Shown here: one piece after another, positions 51,353-60,355 of the stretch
Numbering within the stretch: position 1 is the first letter of the stretch
Layout: each line of letters opens with the position of its first letter
Assembly (NCBI GenBank): GCA_963755395.1
Contig: CAVWJJ010000003.1
Span: forward strand, 248,001 to 312,000
DNA: 64,000 nucleotides
Direction of reading: 5' to 3'
DNA from: DAHVFK01 sp963755395
GTDB taxonomy: Bacteria; Pseudomonadota; Gammaproteobacteria; Burkholderiales; SG8-39
Translations under genes and position numbers: made by a program
Notes under the pieces: generated by a model
Seen by the model: only the letters and a program-made list of their open reading frames with translations
Told to the model about the DNA's origin: nothing
The model's database searches: none

Positions 51353-52775
51353 TTAGAACGCCGAACGAACGTCGACGAAATGCCCTGCAATCGCCGCCGC
51401 AGCCGCCATTGCCGGACTGACCAGGTGCGTGCGCCCGCCGGCTCCCTGCCGGCCCTCGAAATTCCGGTTCGAAGTCGAGGCGCAACGCTCTCCGGGATCC
51501 AGCCGGTCGGCATTCATCGCCGAGGCACATCGAGCAGCCCGGTTCGCGCCATTCGAAACCGGCATCAATGAATATCCGGTCCAGCCCTTCGCGTTCGGCC
51601 TGGGCCTTCACCAGGCCGGAGCCCGGCACCACCATCGCAAGGCGCACGCTTGGCGCCACGTGGCTTGCCGCTGCACCACCGCGGCCGCGCTGCGCAAGAT
51701 CCTCGATGCGCGAGTTGGTGCACGATCCGATGAACACTTTATCCAGCCTGATGTCACTTATGCGAGTGCGCGGCTTGAGTCCCATGTACGTCAGCGCGCG
51801 TTCGATTCCATCGCGTTTGGTGGCGTCTCTTTCCCTGTCCGGATCGGGCACCATCTCGTCCACCGGTACCACCATTTCCGGCGACGTGCCCCAGGTCACC
51901 TGCGGCTTGATCGTCGCCGCATCCAGCGCAACTTCGCGGTCGAACTTGCGCGTCGGGATCGCTGCGCAGCATGCGCCAGTAGGCCACAGCCTGGTCCCAC
52001 TCGGGCCCGGCGGGGCGAAAACGGCCGACCTTTGAGGTATTGGATGGTGTTCTCGTCGACTGCGACCATGCCGGCGCGCGCTCCGGCCTCGATCGCCATG
52101 TTGCACAGGGTCATGCGGCCTTCCATCGACAGCGCGCGGATGGCGCTGCCGGCAAACTCGATTGCGCAACCCGTTCCGCCGGCAGTGCCGATGCTGCCGA
52201 TGATGGCGAGCGCGACGTCCTTCGCCGTTACGCCGCGCGCCAGCACGCCCTCGACCAGCACGCGCATGTTCTGCATCTTCTTTGTAATCAGGCATTGTGT
52301 TGCCAGCACATGCTCGACTTCGGAGGTGCCGATGCCGTGCGCCAGGCAGCCGAAAGCGCCATGAGTGCTCGTGTGCGAGTCGCCGCAGACGACGGTCATG
52401 CCGGGCAGCGTCGCGCCCTTCTCGGGCCCGATGACGTGCACGATGCCCTGGCGTTTATCGAGGAATGGAAAATAGACCTTGGCGCCGAACTCGCGCATGT
52501 TCTTGTCCAGAGTCTCGACCTGCAGGCGCGAAATCGGGTCGCGGATCCCGTCGATTCCCTGTTCCCAGCCTGTCGTGGGCGTATTGTGATCCGCTGTTGC
52601 CACCACCGAGCCGGACGCGCCACGGCCTGCGGCCCGCCAGCTTCAGGCCCTCGAAGGCCTGCGGACTGGTGACTTCGTGCACCAGATGGCGGTCGATATA
52701 GAGCAACGCGGTGCCGTCGGCATCGACGTGCACCACGTGGCCGTTCCAAAGCTTGTCGTAGAGCGTCTGTGCCAT
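51353..52775 (-). CDS. leuC: 3-isopropylmalate dehydratase large subunit (frame disturbed)
   Basis: Fe-S dehydratase of leucine synthesis. Starts MAQTLYDKLWNGHVVHVDADG; then VATADHNTPTT, VIGPEKGATLPGMTVVCGDSHTSTHGAFGCLAHGIGTSEVEHVLATQ (by parts, with the first Cys-containing motif CGDSHT), GTGCAIEFAGSAIRALSMEGRMT, DKVFIGSCTNSRIEDL with a cluster Cys, GCSMCL with the other two, and the end HFVDVRSAF. Breaks lie near 52615, 52030, 51948 and 51510. The stretch 51661-51695 is read in frame but garbled and is best explained by three inserted Cs. Confidence 0.93.
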
Positions 52776-52814
52776 GCGTATCCGGGCGCAAGAAAGACCG
52801 TTCGAAGCTACAAA

Positions 52815-53975
52815 TTATCGCACACGCGAGGCGTCGTAGCTCTGCTGCGGCCGCAGCCAAAACATCAGCGCAGCGCCGACCGCCGCGATGCCAGCGGCGA
52901 GCGAGAAGGTCAGTGCGGGCCCGCCCGATTGCCACGCCCAGCCCGCGAGCAGCACGCCCCCGGCCCCGCCTCCACCGTAGGCGAGGCTGGAAAACAGGGC
53001 CTGCCCGCGGGCGTGCGCAGCGGCAGGAAACAGGCGCTGCACCGTCGCCACGGATGCAGCGTGAAAAGCGCCGAATGTCGCTGCATGCAGCATCTGTGCA
53101 ACCACGAGCACCGCGAGGAAGCTCGCAGCCCAGCCGATCGCCGCGAAGCGCACGACCGCTGCGAGCAGGCTGAAGAGCAGGATGGCGCGGAGCGAGAAGC
53201 GGCGGAACAAGGCGGGAAGGTAGAGAAAGACGCCGATTTCGGCCAGCACGCCGAGTGTCCAAAGCGCGCCGATGGAAGTGCCGCTGTAGCCGAGGCGCTG
53301 CAGGTGCAAGGTAAAGAACGCATAGAGCGCGCCGTGCGCGGCTGCCATACAGAATCCCGCGCCGATCAAAGCGCGCACCGAACGCGACGCGCGACCGGCT
53401 CCCGAGCCGTTGGCGCAGGCCGGCGCGAGTGGCGCGCTCGCGGCGCGAGGCAGCACGACAGAGACCGCAAGCGCGGCCAGCGCAAGCGCGAGCAGGATTC
53501 CGCTCAGGCCCGCGGAAGCATGGGCGTCCAGCCACACGCCTACCAACAGTACCGCGACGATAAAACCGACCGATCCCCAAAGCCTGATCGGGCCGTAGTG
53601 TCCGCTGCGCCCGGTAAGGGCCGAGAGCGTGATCGCCTCGACCAGTGGCAGCCCGCCGGCGGACAGGATGCTCGTGACCGCAATCAGTAGCGTGATACCG
53701 GCGAACCCCGGAACGTACGGAATCGCCGCGAAGCCCACGGCGAGGGCCGCGCACGAAGCCACGACTACGGCGCGCCGCGCGTCGACTCGGTCCGCCAGCC
53801 AGCCCCAGAAGGTCGGGGCAAAGATCCGGGCTAGCTGCGGCATCGCCAGCACGGTGGCGACCTCCGTCGGCTGCAGCCCGCGCCCCGCTAGGTAGACGGG
53901 GAAATATGGCGTGAATGCTCCGACGTAGGCGAAATACGCGAAGTAGAACGCGGCCAGGCGCAGGGCGACAGGCAT
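52815..53975 (-). CDS. MFS transporter (MFS_1-like)
   Basis: 386 residues, about 12 membrane helices. Starts MPVALRLAAFYFAYFAYVGA. The first cytoplasmic loop has WGWLADRVDARRAVVVAS, a form of the MFS motif A; the end is basic (MFWLRPQQSYDASRVR). It resembles the HcaT/nucleoside-symporter-like MFS group by its opening (FTPYFPVYLAGRGLQPTEV), but the substrate is unknown. It lies 11 bases after the TetR gene and 39 before leuC, so the TetR protein probably controls it. Confidence 0.88.
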   Translation of the reverse strand: MPVALRLAAFYFAYFAYVGAFTPYFPVYLAGRGLQPTEVATVLAMPQLARIFAPTFWGWLADRVDARRAVVVASCAALAVGFAAIPYVPGFAGITLLIAVTSILSAGGLPLVEAITLSALTGRSGHYGPIRLWGSVGFIVAVLLVGVWLDAHASAGLSGILLALALAALAVSVVLPRAASAPLAPACANGSGAGRASRSVRALIGAGFCMAAAHGALYAFFTLHLQRLGYSGTSIGALWTLGVLAEIGVFLYLPALFRRFSLRAILLFSLLAAVVRFAAIGWAASFLAVLVVAQMLHAATFGAFHAASVATVQRLFPAAAHARGQALFSSLAYGGGGAGGVLLAGWAWQSGGPALTFSLAAGIAAVGAALMFWLRPQQSYDASRVR

Positions 53976-53986
53976 GCGCCGCGGAG

Positions 53987-54577
53987 TCAGGCTGCCGCCG
54001 CAGGCTTGGCCGCGAAGCGAATCATGCCGACGACTTCGCGCACCAGACGCTCGGCGTCGGCCGCATCGGACGTGAGCGGCCCCAGGTGCCCACCGAGCAG
54101 CAGACCCGCCAGCCCATGCAGTAGCGCCCACGAGGCCGTTCCGGCGCGCCTGACATACTCCGCGTCGCCCAGGCCGGGGATCGAATCAGCCAGCACCCGC
54201 GACACGAGCTTGGATTGGTCCGCAAGGTCCGGGCGGCACGCAGGCGCGATATCGCCCGTGTACATGAGCCCATAGCGACGAGGGTGCGCGAGAGCGAAAC
54301 GCAGGTACGCGCGCGCCACCTCCACTCCGCCCGCGGCGGAAGCCTCGCGCAGTGCAGCGCCCAGTTGCGCAAAGCCCTGCGCGACGACTTCGGCCAGCAG
54401 TGTCTCCCGGTCGGCAAAGTGCCGGTAGGGCGCGCTATGGGACACACCCGCACGCCGCGCCGCTTCACGCAAAGTAAGAGTCGCCGGACCGCCCTGGTCG
54501 AGGATGTCGCCTGCCACGCGCACCAGTTCTGCGCGCAAGTCGCCGTGATGGTAGCGTCGCCGGCACAATGTTTCCAT
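53987..54577 (-). CDS. TetR-family transcriptional regulator
   Basis: 196 residues. The N-terminal helix-turn-helix is seen as RYHHGDLRAELVRVAGDIL and TLREAARRAGVSHSAPYRHFADRETLLAEV (by parts, recognition helix SHSAPYRHF). The C-terminal ligand domain is of the WHG/TetR_C type (AYLRFALAHPRRYGLMYTGD, ASWALLHGLAGLLLGGHLG). It probably represses itself and the MFS gene downstream, releasing on binding a small ligand that is not known. Confidence 0.9.
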   Translation of the reverse strand: METLCRRRYHHGDLRAELVRVAGDILDQGGPATLTLREAARRAGVSHSAPYRHFADRETLLAEVVAQGFAQLGAALREASAAGGVEVARAYLRFALAHPRRYGLMYTGDIAPACRPDLADQSKLVSRVLADSIPGLGDAEYVRRAGTASWALLHGLAGLLLGGHLGPLTSDAADAERLVREVVGMIRFAAKPAAAA

Positions 54578-54581
54578 CAGC

Positions 54582-54616
54582 TACATTATTCCTACCGACA
54601 ATGTATACAATGGCAA
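54582..54616 (-). promoter_or_regulatory. Promoter and candidate operator of the TetR-MFS pair
   Basis: On the minus strand TTGCCA (54616-54611) and AGGAAT (54593-54588) are 17 bases apart. A perfect inverted repeat TACATT-N12-AATGTA (54582-54587 and 54600-54605) and two direct copies of ACAATG (54598, 54607) overlap it; a third ACAATG is at 54565. These are fit places for TetR binding. Confidence 0.5.
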
Positions 54617-54654
54617 CATAGCACCCCCGGCGGCGTAGCGCAACCGGGCCGGGC

Positions 54655-55998
54655 TCAGCGCTTCTTTGCCGCCAGCCGGCGCACATAGGGATTGGCGCGC
54701 GTACGAAACTCGACCATCATGGGAGTCCCGCGCAACCCGAATGCGTTGCGGAAGCGGCCCTCGAGGTAGCGCCGGTAGGTATCCGGCACGTAATCGAGGG
54801 CGTTGCCGTGAATGATGATCCGCGGCGGGTTCATTCCGCCCTGATGCGCGTAGCGCAGCTTCGGCCGTACCAATCCCTTGCGCGGAGGCGCCTGCTGCTC
54901 AACCGCCGCAATGAGCGCCCGCGTCAGCTTTGGCGTCGAAAGCTTGGCCATGGCCGCGGCGTAGGCGGCGTCCACTGAGCGCATCAGTTCGCCCAAGCCC
55001 TTGCCGCCGCGCGCCGACACGAAATGGGTCTCGGCGAAGCCCAGAAATCCGACTTTCCAGGCCATTTCCTGCTTGACTCGATCACGCGCCTCCTTGTTCG
55101 CGGCATCCCACTTGTTGACCGCCACCACCACCGCGCGACCGCGCTCCAGAATGTAGCCGGCGACGTGGGCATCCTGGTCGGTCACGCCCTGCACCGCGTC
55201 CAGCATCAGTACCGCGACGTTCGCTGCCTCGATCGCCTGCAGCGTCTTGACGATCGAGAAGCGCTCCACTGCTTCGCCCCCCTTTCCGCGCCGCCGCAGG
55301 CCTGCGGTGTCGATCAGCGTATAGCGCCGCCCGGCACGCTCGAACGGGACCTCGATCGGATCGCGGGTGGTTCCCGGCTGGTCGAACGCGATCACTCGTT
55401 CCTCACCCACCAGCGCGTTCACCAGGGTGGACTTGCCGACGTTGGGACGCCCTACGATGGCCACGCGCGGATGGCCTTCGTCCACCGCTTCGGTTTCCCC
55501 GTCGGGCGGCAATTCCGCGACCACCGCCTCGACCAAGTCGCGCACCCCCTCGCCGTGAGCGGCAGAAATCGCCGCCGGAGCGCCGAGGCCGAGTTCATGG
55601 AATTCCGCCGTCGCCGTATCGGCGGCGAGGCCTTCGCACTTGTTGACCGCGATCCAGATGCGCTTCTTCAGCTTACGCAGCCGCGCTGCGATTTCGCGAT
55701 CCGCCGGAACCAGACCGCTGCGGCCGTCAACCACGAATACCACGGCATCCGCTTCGGCCAAGGCCTGCTCGGCCTGGCGCGCCATCTCAACGAATATCCC
55801 CTCGCTCGCGCCCAGTTCCAGCCCGCCGGTGTCGATAACAATGAACGAACGATCGCCGAATGTGGCGTCGCCGTAGTGCCGGTCACGCGTCACACCGGGG
55901 ACGTCGACCACGATCGCATCCCGGCTGCGCGTGATGCGGTTGAAAAGCGTCGACTTGCCGACGTTAGGGCGCCCGACCAGCGCGATGACGGATTTCAA
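54655..55998 (-). CDS. der: GTPase Der (EngA)
   Basis: Tandem-GTPase needed for 50S ribosome maturation. 447 residues. G domain 1: GRPNVGKSTLFNRITRS, DTGGLELG, NKCEG. G domain 2: GRPNVGKSTLVNALVGEERV, DTAGLRRRGK, NKWD. A C-terminal KH-like domain follows (PPRIIIHGNALDYVPDTYRRYLEGRF by parts, GLRGTPMMVEFRTRANPY). Frame intact. Overlaps the bamB stop by four bases, in the bamB-der order. hfq, which often follows der in related genomes, is not there. Confidence 0.96.
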   Translation of the reverse strand: MKSVIALVGRPNVGKSTLFNRITRSRDAIVVDVPGVTRDRHYGDATFGDRSFIVIDTGGLELGASEGIFVEMARQAEQALAEADAVVFVVDGRSGLVPADREIAARLRKLKKRIWIAVNKCEGLAADTATAEFHELGLGAPAAISAAHGEGVRDLVEAVVAELPPDGETEAVDEGHPRVAIVGRPNVGKSTLVNALVGEERVIAFDQPGTTRDPIEVPFERAGRRYTLIDTAGLRRRGKGGEAVERFSIVKTLQAIEAANVAVLMLDAVQGVTDQDAHVAGYILERGRAVVVAVNKWDAANKEARDRVKQEMAWKVGFLGFAETHFVSARGGKGLGELMRSVDAAYAAAMAKLSTPKLTRALIAAVEQQAPPRKGLVRPKLRYAHQGGMNPPRIIIHGNALDYVPDTYRRYLEGRFRNAFGLRGTPMMVEFRTRANPYVRRLAAKKR

Positions 55999-57137
55999 AG
56001 CGTGAGGACGTACAGCCTGCCGTCAAGGGTCTGAACCAGAAACCCGGACGGCAGCTTGATCGGCGCAGCGCGGATTGGCCCGCCGTCGGTGGCGAAGCGC
56101 GCCACGAAGGCTCCCGACTCGCGGGCGAGAAAATGCACGTAACCCTCCAGATCGCCAACGGCGATCTCGCTCCCGAGCGGAAGCGGCAGCGACGGCTGGC
56201 GATTCGCGAGCTTGTCCTGCTTCCATACGCTGCGCCCGTCGGTCCGATCGAAGGCGTACACCGCCCCGTTGTCGTCGCTGACGTAGGCATAGCGCGCGTC
56301 CAGGCTGACGCCGCTGACGGACGAAACCTCGCGCGACCAAATCGGATTGCCGTTGCGGCGGTCAAAACAGGCCACTCGCCCCTGGTACGCGGCCGCGCAT
56401 ACCTCGCGACCCTCGACCACTGGCACACCCTCCACGTCCGTGACCCGCTCGAGCTCGGTAGCCCCGTGCGGAACCGCTACCGTCGCCTCCCAGCGAGGTC
56501 CGCCGTTTTCCAGTGCGATCGCGACCAGCTTGCCGCCGGAAAAACCCGCATAGGCAGTATCGCCGTCGATGCTCAGCCCGGCCGGCGCTCGAACGATAAG
56601 CGATGCCGCCGCGCGCTGGTATACCCAGCGCCGTTGTCCGTCGTCGCTGCCGAAGGCAAATACGCGGCTGTCGGCGCTGCGCACCAGAACGAGTCCGTCG
56701 CCGACCGCGGGCGCCGCCAGCACTTCGCTCGAAACACGCGCGCGCCACAGGACGCTGCCGTCCTTCGCGTTCAGCGCGAACACGACGCCCTCGTCGGACG
56801 CGACCACGACCAGCCGACCGTCGCTGCCGACTCCTCCGGAGAGCCGCGCCTGGAGCGAAATACGCCAGCGCGTATCGCCGCTGGCCGCATCGAACTTTGC
56901 GACCGTCCCGTCGTGGCCGGCGACATAGACGCCCTCGCCCGCCAGCGCGGGACTGAAGACGAATGCGCCTGCCGATGAGACGCTCGCCGACCATAGCACT
57001 CGTACTGCCTGCGCGTTGCTGATCGGCGTCAGCGGCGCGGGCTTGGGTCCGCTCGAAGAGCCGCCGAACCAGCTAGCGCAACCGCTCAGCGTGGCCGCCG
57101 CCGCAAGCGCTGCGAACAGTTGCCGCGTCGTCGTCAC
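55995..57137 (-). CDS. bamB: Outer-membrane protein assembly factor BamB
   Basis: Lipoprotein beta-propeller of the BAM complex. 380 residues from GTG at 57137, which overlaps the upstream stop as GTGA. The signal peptide has lipobox LSGC (Cys about 20). PQQ-type propeller blades repeat through the protein: GVYVAGHDGTVAKFDAASGD, GVVFALNAKDGSVLWRARV, RVFAFGSDDGQRRWVYQR, RVACFDRRNGNPIWSREV, AVYAFDRTDGRSVWKQDKL. Frame intact. Confidence 0.94.
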   Translation of the reverse strand: MTTTRQLFAALAAAATLSGCASWFGGSSSGPKPAPLTPISNAQAVRVLWSASVSSAGAFVFSPALAGEGVYVAGHDGTVAKFDAASGDTRWRISLQARLSGGVGSDGRLVVVASDEGVVFALNAKDGSVLWRARVSSEVLAAPAVGDGLVLVRSADSRVFAFGSDDGQRRWVYQRAAASLIVRAPAGLSIDGDTAYAGFSGGKLVAIALENGGPRWEATVAVPHGATELERVTDVEGVPVVEGREVCAAAYQGRVACFDRRNGNPIWSREVSSVSGVSLDARYAYVSDDNGAVYAFDRTDGRSVWKQDKLANRQPSLPLPLGSEIAVGDLEGYVHFLARESGAFVARFATDGGPIRAAPIKLPSGFLVQTLDGRLYVLTL

Positions 57138-57766
57138 CCGCCGAGCGCCTCGAGCCGGATGCGCACGCTCCCGCGGAACGCGTTGTCCTCCTTGCCCGCC
57201 TTGTCGAGCGCTACTTGGTAGGCGGCCTTTGCTTCTTTAGTCCGGGCCTCCGCAACCAGCACGTCGCCCCGCAGCGCCGCGTACTGTGCCGCATATGCGT
57301 CGCCGTGTGGTGCATCGAGTTCCTTGAGCGCCTGATCGTAGGCCTTCTCGTCCAGCAGCACCGCAGCCAGACGCAGCCGCGCGAGATCCTTCAGATCGTC
57401 GGAACGTGAGCGCTCCAGCACCCACTCGAGCTGCGCCTTCGCATCCTTCAGCTCGCGGTGATCGAAGTAGTAGCGGGCGGCAACCATCGCCCCCATCGAC
57501 GCGTACAACGTGCGTGGATAGCTCTCGACCAGCGCGCCGCTCGCGTCGCGCATCGTCTTCGCGTCGCTGGCCTGCACCGCTCTGGTAAGCATTTCGTACA
57601 ACGCGCTCGCTTCGAGCGATTGCTTGTTCTGGTACCAGTTCCAGCCGCGCCATCCGGCGGCGCCGATCGCGACGGCCAGAATGGCCACCACCACCAGGTT
57701 GCCATGCTCCTGCCACCAGCCCTTCAGCGCTGCAAGCTGCTCCTGCTCCTGATGATCGAGTGCCAT
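57134..57766 (-). CDS. YfgM-like ancillary SecYEG translocon protein (TPR)
   Basis: 210 residues from ATG 57766. Short cytoplasmic N-terminus, one membrane helix (GNLVVVAILAVAIGAAGWRGW), then a periplasmic helical TPR part (SALYEMLTRAVQASDAKTM, RLRLAAVLLDEKAYDQALKEL, YAALRGDVLVAEARTKEAKAAY). YfgM works with PpiD at the Sec translocon and its gene is usually hisS-yfgM-bamB-der, as here. Start one base after the hisS stop region; overlaps bamB. Confidence 0.88.
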   Translation of the reverse strand: MALDHQEQEQLAALKGWWQEHGNLVVVAILAVAIGAAGWRGWNWYQNKQSLEASALYEMLTRAVQASDAKTMRDASGALVESYPRTLYASMGAMVAARYYFDHRELKDAKAQLEWVLERSRSDDLKDLARLRLAAVLLDEKAYDQALKELDAPHGDAYAAQYAALRGDVLVAEARTKEAKAAYQVALDKAGKEDNAFRGSVRIRLEALGG

Positions 57767-57767
57767 G

Positions 57768-59048
57768 CTATGTCCTTGCTTTTTGCATTGCATCGGCGAA
57801 CGCCGCGACGACGCCCGCTCTTGCGATCCGATACTGAGGCTCCGCCTTGCGCAGAAACTTGACCGAAATCTCGCCGTCGCGCACCTCGTCAGCGCCGACG
57901 ATGAGCGCGGTCCAGGCACCACTCGCGTCCGCCTTCCTCATTTGCGACTTAAAGCTTCCGCCTCCGGCGTGCTGCACGATCGCGTAACCCGCCGCGCGCA
58001 GCAATTCGGCAAGGGTAAAGGCATACTCCTGCGTCCCGTCGCCATGGAACAGCAGGTAAGCGTCGGGCAGCCTGGTTGCGGGTGCGCGCGCGCCGTCGCG
58101 TAGCAGCGCGATCAGTCGCTCGTTGCCCATTGCGAACCCGGTCGCCGGGGCAGGCTTACCGCCGAGCTGCGCGAACAGTCCGTCGTAGCGCCCGCCGCCG
58201 CACACCGTTCCCTGCGCGCCGAGCACATCCGAGATCCACTCGAACACCGTGTGATTGTAGTAGTCGAGTCCCCGCACGAGGCGCGGGTTGATCGTGTATT
58301 GCACGCCGGCAACCGCAAGCAGCCGCCGCAACCCGTCGAAATGTGCTCTCGATTCTTCGCCAAGATATCCCATCAGGGCCGGCGTGCCGGCTACCACTTC
58401 CTGCACCACGGGGTTCTTCGAATCGAGCACGCGAAGCGGGTTGGTATGCATGCGCCGCTTGGCGTCCGCGTCGAGCCGATCGACGTTCGCCTCCAGGTGC
58501 CGCACAAGATCAGAGCGGTAGCGCGCGCGCTCCCCCGCCGAGCCGATTGTATTGAGCTCGAGGCGAATGCCTTCAAGGCCGAGATCGCGCCACAGCGCAG
58601 CGCACATGACGATATGCTCGGCGTCGATGTCCGGGCCTTCGAGCCCGAGCGCCTCGACCCCGAATTGATGGAACTGCCGGTAGCGCCCCTTTTGCGGCCG
58701 CTCGTGCCGGTACATGGCCCCCGCGTACCAAAGGCGCTTCGGCCCGTCGTAGAGCAGATTGTGCTCAATCGCGGCGCGGACACACGAAGCCGTGCCCTCC
58801 GGGCGCAGCGTCAGATCCTCACCGTTGAGCTCGTCACGCCAGGAATACATCTCCTTTTCAACGATGTCGGTAACTTCACCGATTGCGCGCCGGAACAGCT
58901 GCGTATGCTCCACCAGCGGCATGCGCATGTTGCGGTAGCCGTAGCGCTCCAGCCAAGCCTCGACCGTGGCTTCGAAATGGCGCCACCATACGGCTTCATC
59001 GGGCAATATGTCGTTCATGCCGCGCACGGCTTGGATGTTGGCGCTCAT
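57768..59048 (-). CDS. hisS: Histidyl-tRNA synthetase
   Basis: Charges tRNA-His. 426 residues, class II. Motif 1 region at VRGMNDILPDEAVWWRHFE, motif 2 with EGTASCVRAAIEHNLLYDG and RLWYAGAMYRHERPQKGRYRQFHQFGVEALG (by parts), His-specific RGLDYYNHTVFEW, motif 3 GFAMGNERLIALL, and a C-terminal anticodon-binding domain (AYLLFHGDGTQEYAFTLAELL). Frame intact. Fourteen bases after ispG. Confidence 0.96.
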   Translation of the reverse strand: MSANIQAVRGMNDILPDEAVWWRHFEATVEAWLERYGYRNMRMPLVEHTQLFRRAIGEVTDIVEKEMYSWRDELNGEDLTLRPEGTASCVRAAIEHNLLYDGPKRLWYAGAMYRHERPQKGRYRQFHQFGVEALGLEGPDIDAEHIVMCAALWRDLGLEGIRLELNTIGSAGERARYRSDLVRHLEANVDRLDADAKRRMHTNPLRVLDSKNPVVQEVVAGTPALMGYLGEESRAHFDGLRRLLAVAGVQYTINPRLVRGLDYYNHTVFEWISDVLGAQGTVCGGGRYDGLFAQLGGKPAPATGFAMGNERLIALLRDGARAPATRLPDAYLLFHGDGTQEYAFTLAELLRAAGYAIVQHAGGGSFKSQMRKADASGAWTALIVGADEVRDGEISVKFLRKAEPQYRIARAGVVAAFADAMQKART

Positions 59049-59062
59049 GCTTGCGACGGCGG

Positions 59063-60355
59063 TCAGGAAACCGCCTTGACCGGAATCTCTTTGCCTTGCC
59101 CGGTGCGCGAGCGGCGACGCCGGCTTTCGGGGCCGAAGTTCGCGCGCACGTAGTCCTCGACCAGCTGCTGGAATTCCTCTGCGATACGCTCACCCTTGAG
59201 CGTCACGGTCTTTTCGCCGTCGATGTAAACCGGCGCGACCGGGACCTCGTTCGTCCCAGGCAGGCTTATGCCGATGTCGGCGTGCTTGGACTCGCCGGGC
59301 CCATTCACCACGCAACCCATCACCGCGACCCGCATTTGCTCGACGCCGGGATAGCGCTCGCGCCAAAGCGGCATCTGCGCCCGCAGGTAGGCCTCTATGC
59401 GCCCGGCGAGCTGCTGGAAATAGGTGCTGGTCGTGCGGCCGCAGCCCGGGCACGCGCTTACCATCGGCGCGAAGCTGCGCAGGCCCATGGTCTGCAGAAT
59501 CTCCTGCGCCACCTGCACTTCGCGTGTTCGATCGCCCCCCGGCTCGGGTGTGAGCGAAACGCGGATGGTGTCGCCGATCCCCTCCTGCAGCAGAAGGGCC
59601 AGCGCCGCCGCGGAGGCGACAATGCCTTTCGATCCCATCCCGGCCTCGGTAAGCCCGAGATGCAGCGCGTAGTCGCAGCGCCGCGCAAGCTCGCGGTAGA
59701 CGCTGACCAAGTCCTGAACCTGGCTCATCTTGCACGAGATAACGATACGGTCGGCTGGCAACCCCCAGGCCTCGGCCTGGCGTGCTGAATCGAGCGCCGA
59801 ACGCACCACCGCCTCGTGCATCACGGCCTCCGCATCGTGTGGCTCCGCGCGGGCGGCATTCTCATCCATCAGCTTCGCCAGAAGCGCCTGATCCAGGCTG
59901 CCCCAGTTGACTCCGATGCGCACCGGCTTGTCGTATCGGATCGCGCATTCGATCATGGTTGCGAACTGCTCGTCGCGTTTGGCGCCCTTGCCGACGTTGC
60001 CGGGATTGATGCGGAATTTCGCCAGCGCCTGTGCGCATTCGGGGAACTGCGTCAGCAGCTTGTGCCCGTTGAAATGAAAATCGCCAACCAGAGGCACCAT
60101 GCACCCCAGCGCATCGAGCCGCCGGCGGATCGACGCCACCTGGGCAGCGGCTTCCGGGCTGTTGACCGTAATCCGCACCAACTCGGATCCCGCCTGCGCG
60201 AGCGCGTAAACCTGCTCTACGGTGGCCTCCGCGTCTGCGGTGTCCGTATTCGTCATCGACTGCACCACGATCGGCGCACCACCGCCGACCGCCACGCCGC
60301 CGATCCGCACCTGTCTCGAGTGGCGGCGCTTCGCCGTGGCCGCGCGCGCAGTCAT
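59063..60355 (-). CDS. ispG: 4-hydroxy-3-methylbut-2-enyl-diphosphate synthase IspG (GcpE)
   Basis: Iron-sulfur enzyme of the MEP isoprenoid pathway. 430 residues. TIM-barrel part: VAVGGGAPIVVQSMTNTDTAD, VPLVGDFHFNGHKLL, FRINPGNVGKG, ISCKMSQVQDLVSVY, LGLTEAGMGSKGIVASAAAL. Fe-S part: SACPGCGRTTS holds two Cys and MGCVVNGPGESKHADIGISLPG the third plus the conserved Glu. Frame intact. Its ATG overlaps the rodZ stop. Confidence 0.96.
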   Translation of the reverse strand: MTARAATAKRRHSRQVRIGGVAVGGGAPIVVQSMTNTDTADAEATVEQVYALAQAGSELVRITVNSPEAAAQVASIRRRLDALGCMVPLVGDFHFNGHKLLTQFPECAQALAKFRINPGNVGKGAKRDEQFATMIECAIRYDKPVRIGVNWGSLDQALLAKLMDENAARAEPHDAEAVMHEAVVRSALDSARQAEAWGLPADRIVISCKMSQVQDLVSVYRELARRCDYALHLGLTEAGMGSKGIVASAAALALLLQEGIGDTIRVSLTPEPGGDRTREVQVAQEILQTMGLRSFAPMVSACPGCGRTTSTYFQQLAGRIEAYLRAQMPLWRERYPGVEQMRVAVMGCVVNGPGESKHADIGISLPGTNEVPVAPVYIDGEKTVTLKGERIAEEFQQLVEDYVRANFGPESRRRRSRTGQGKEIPVKAVS

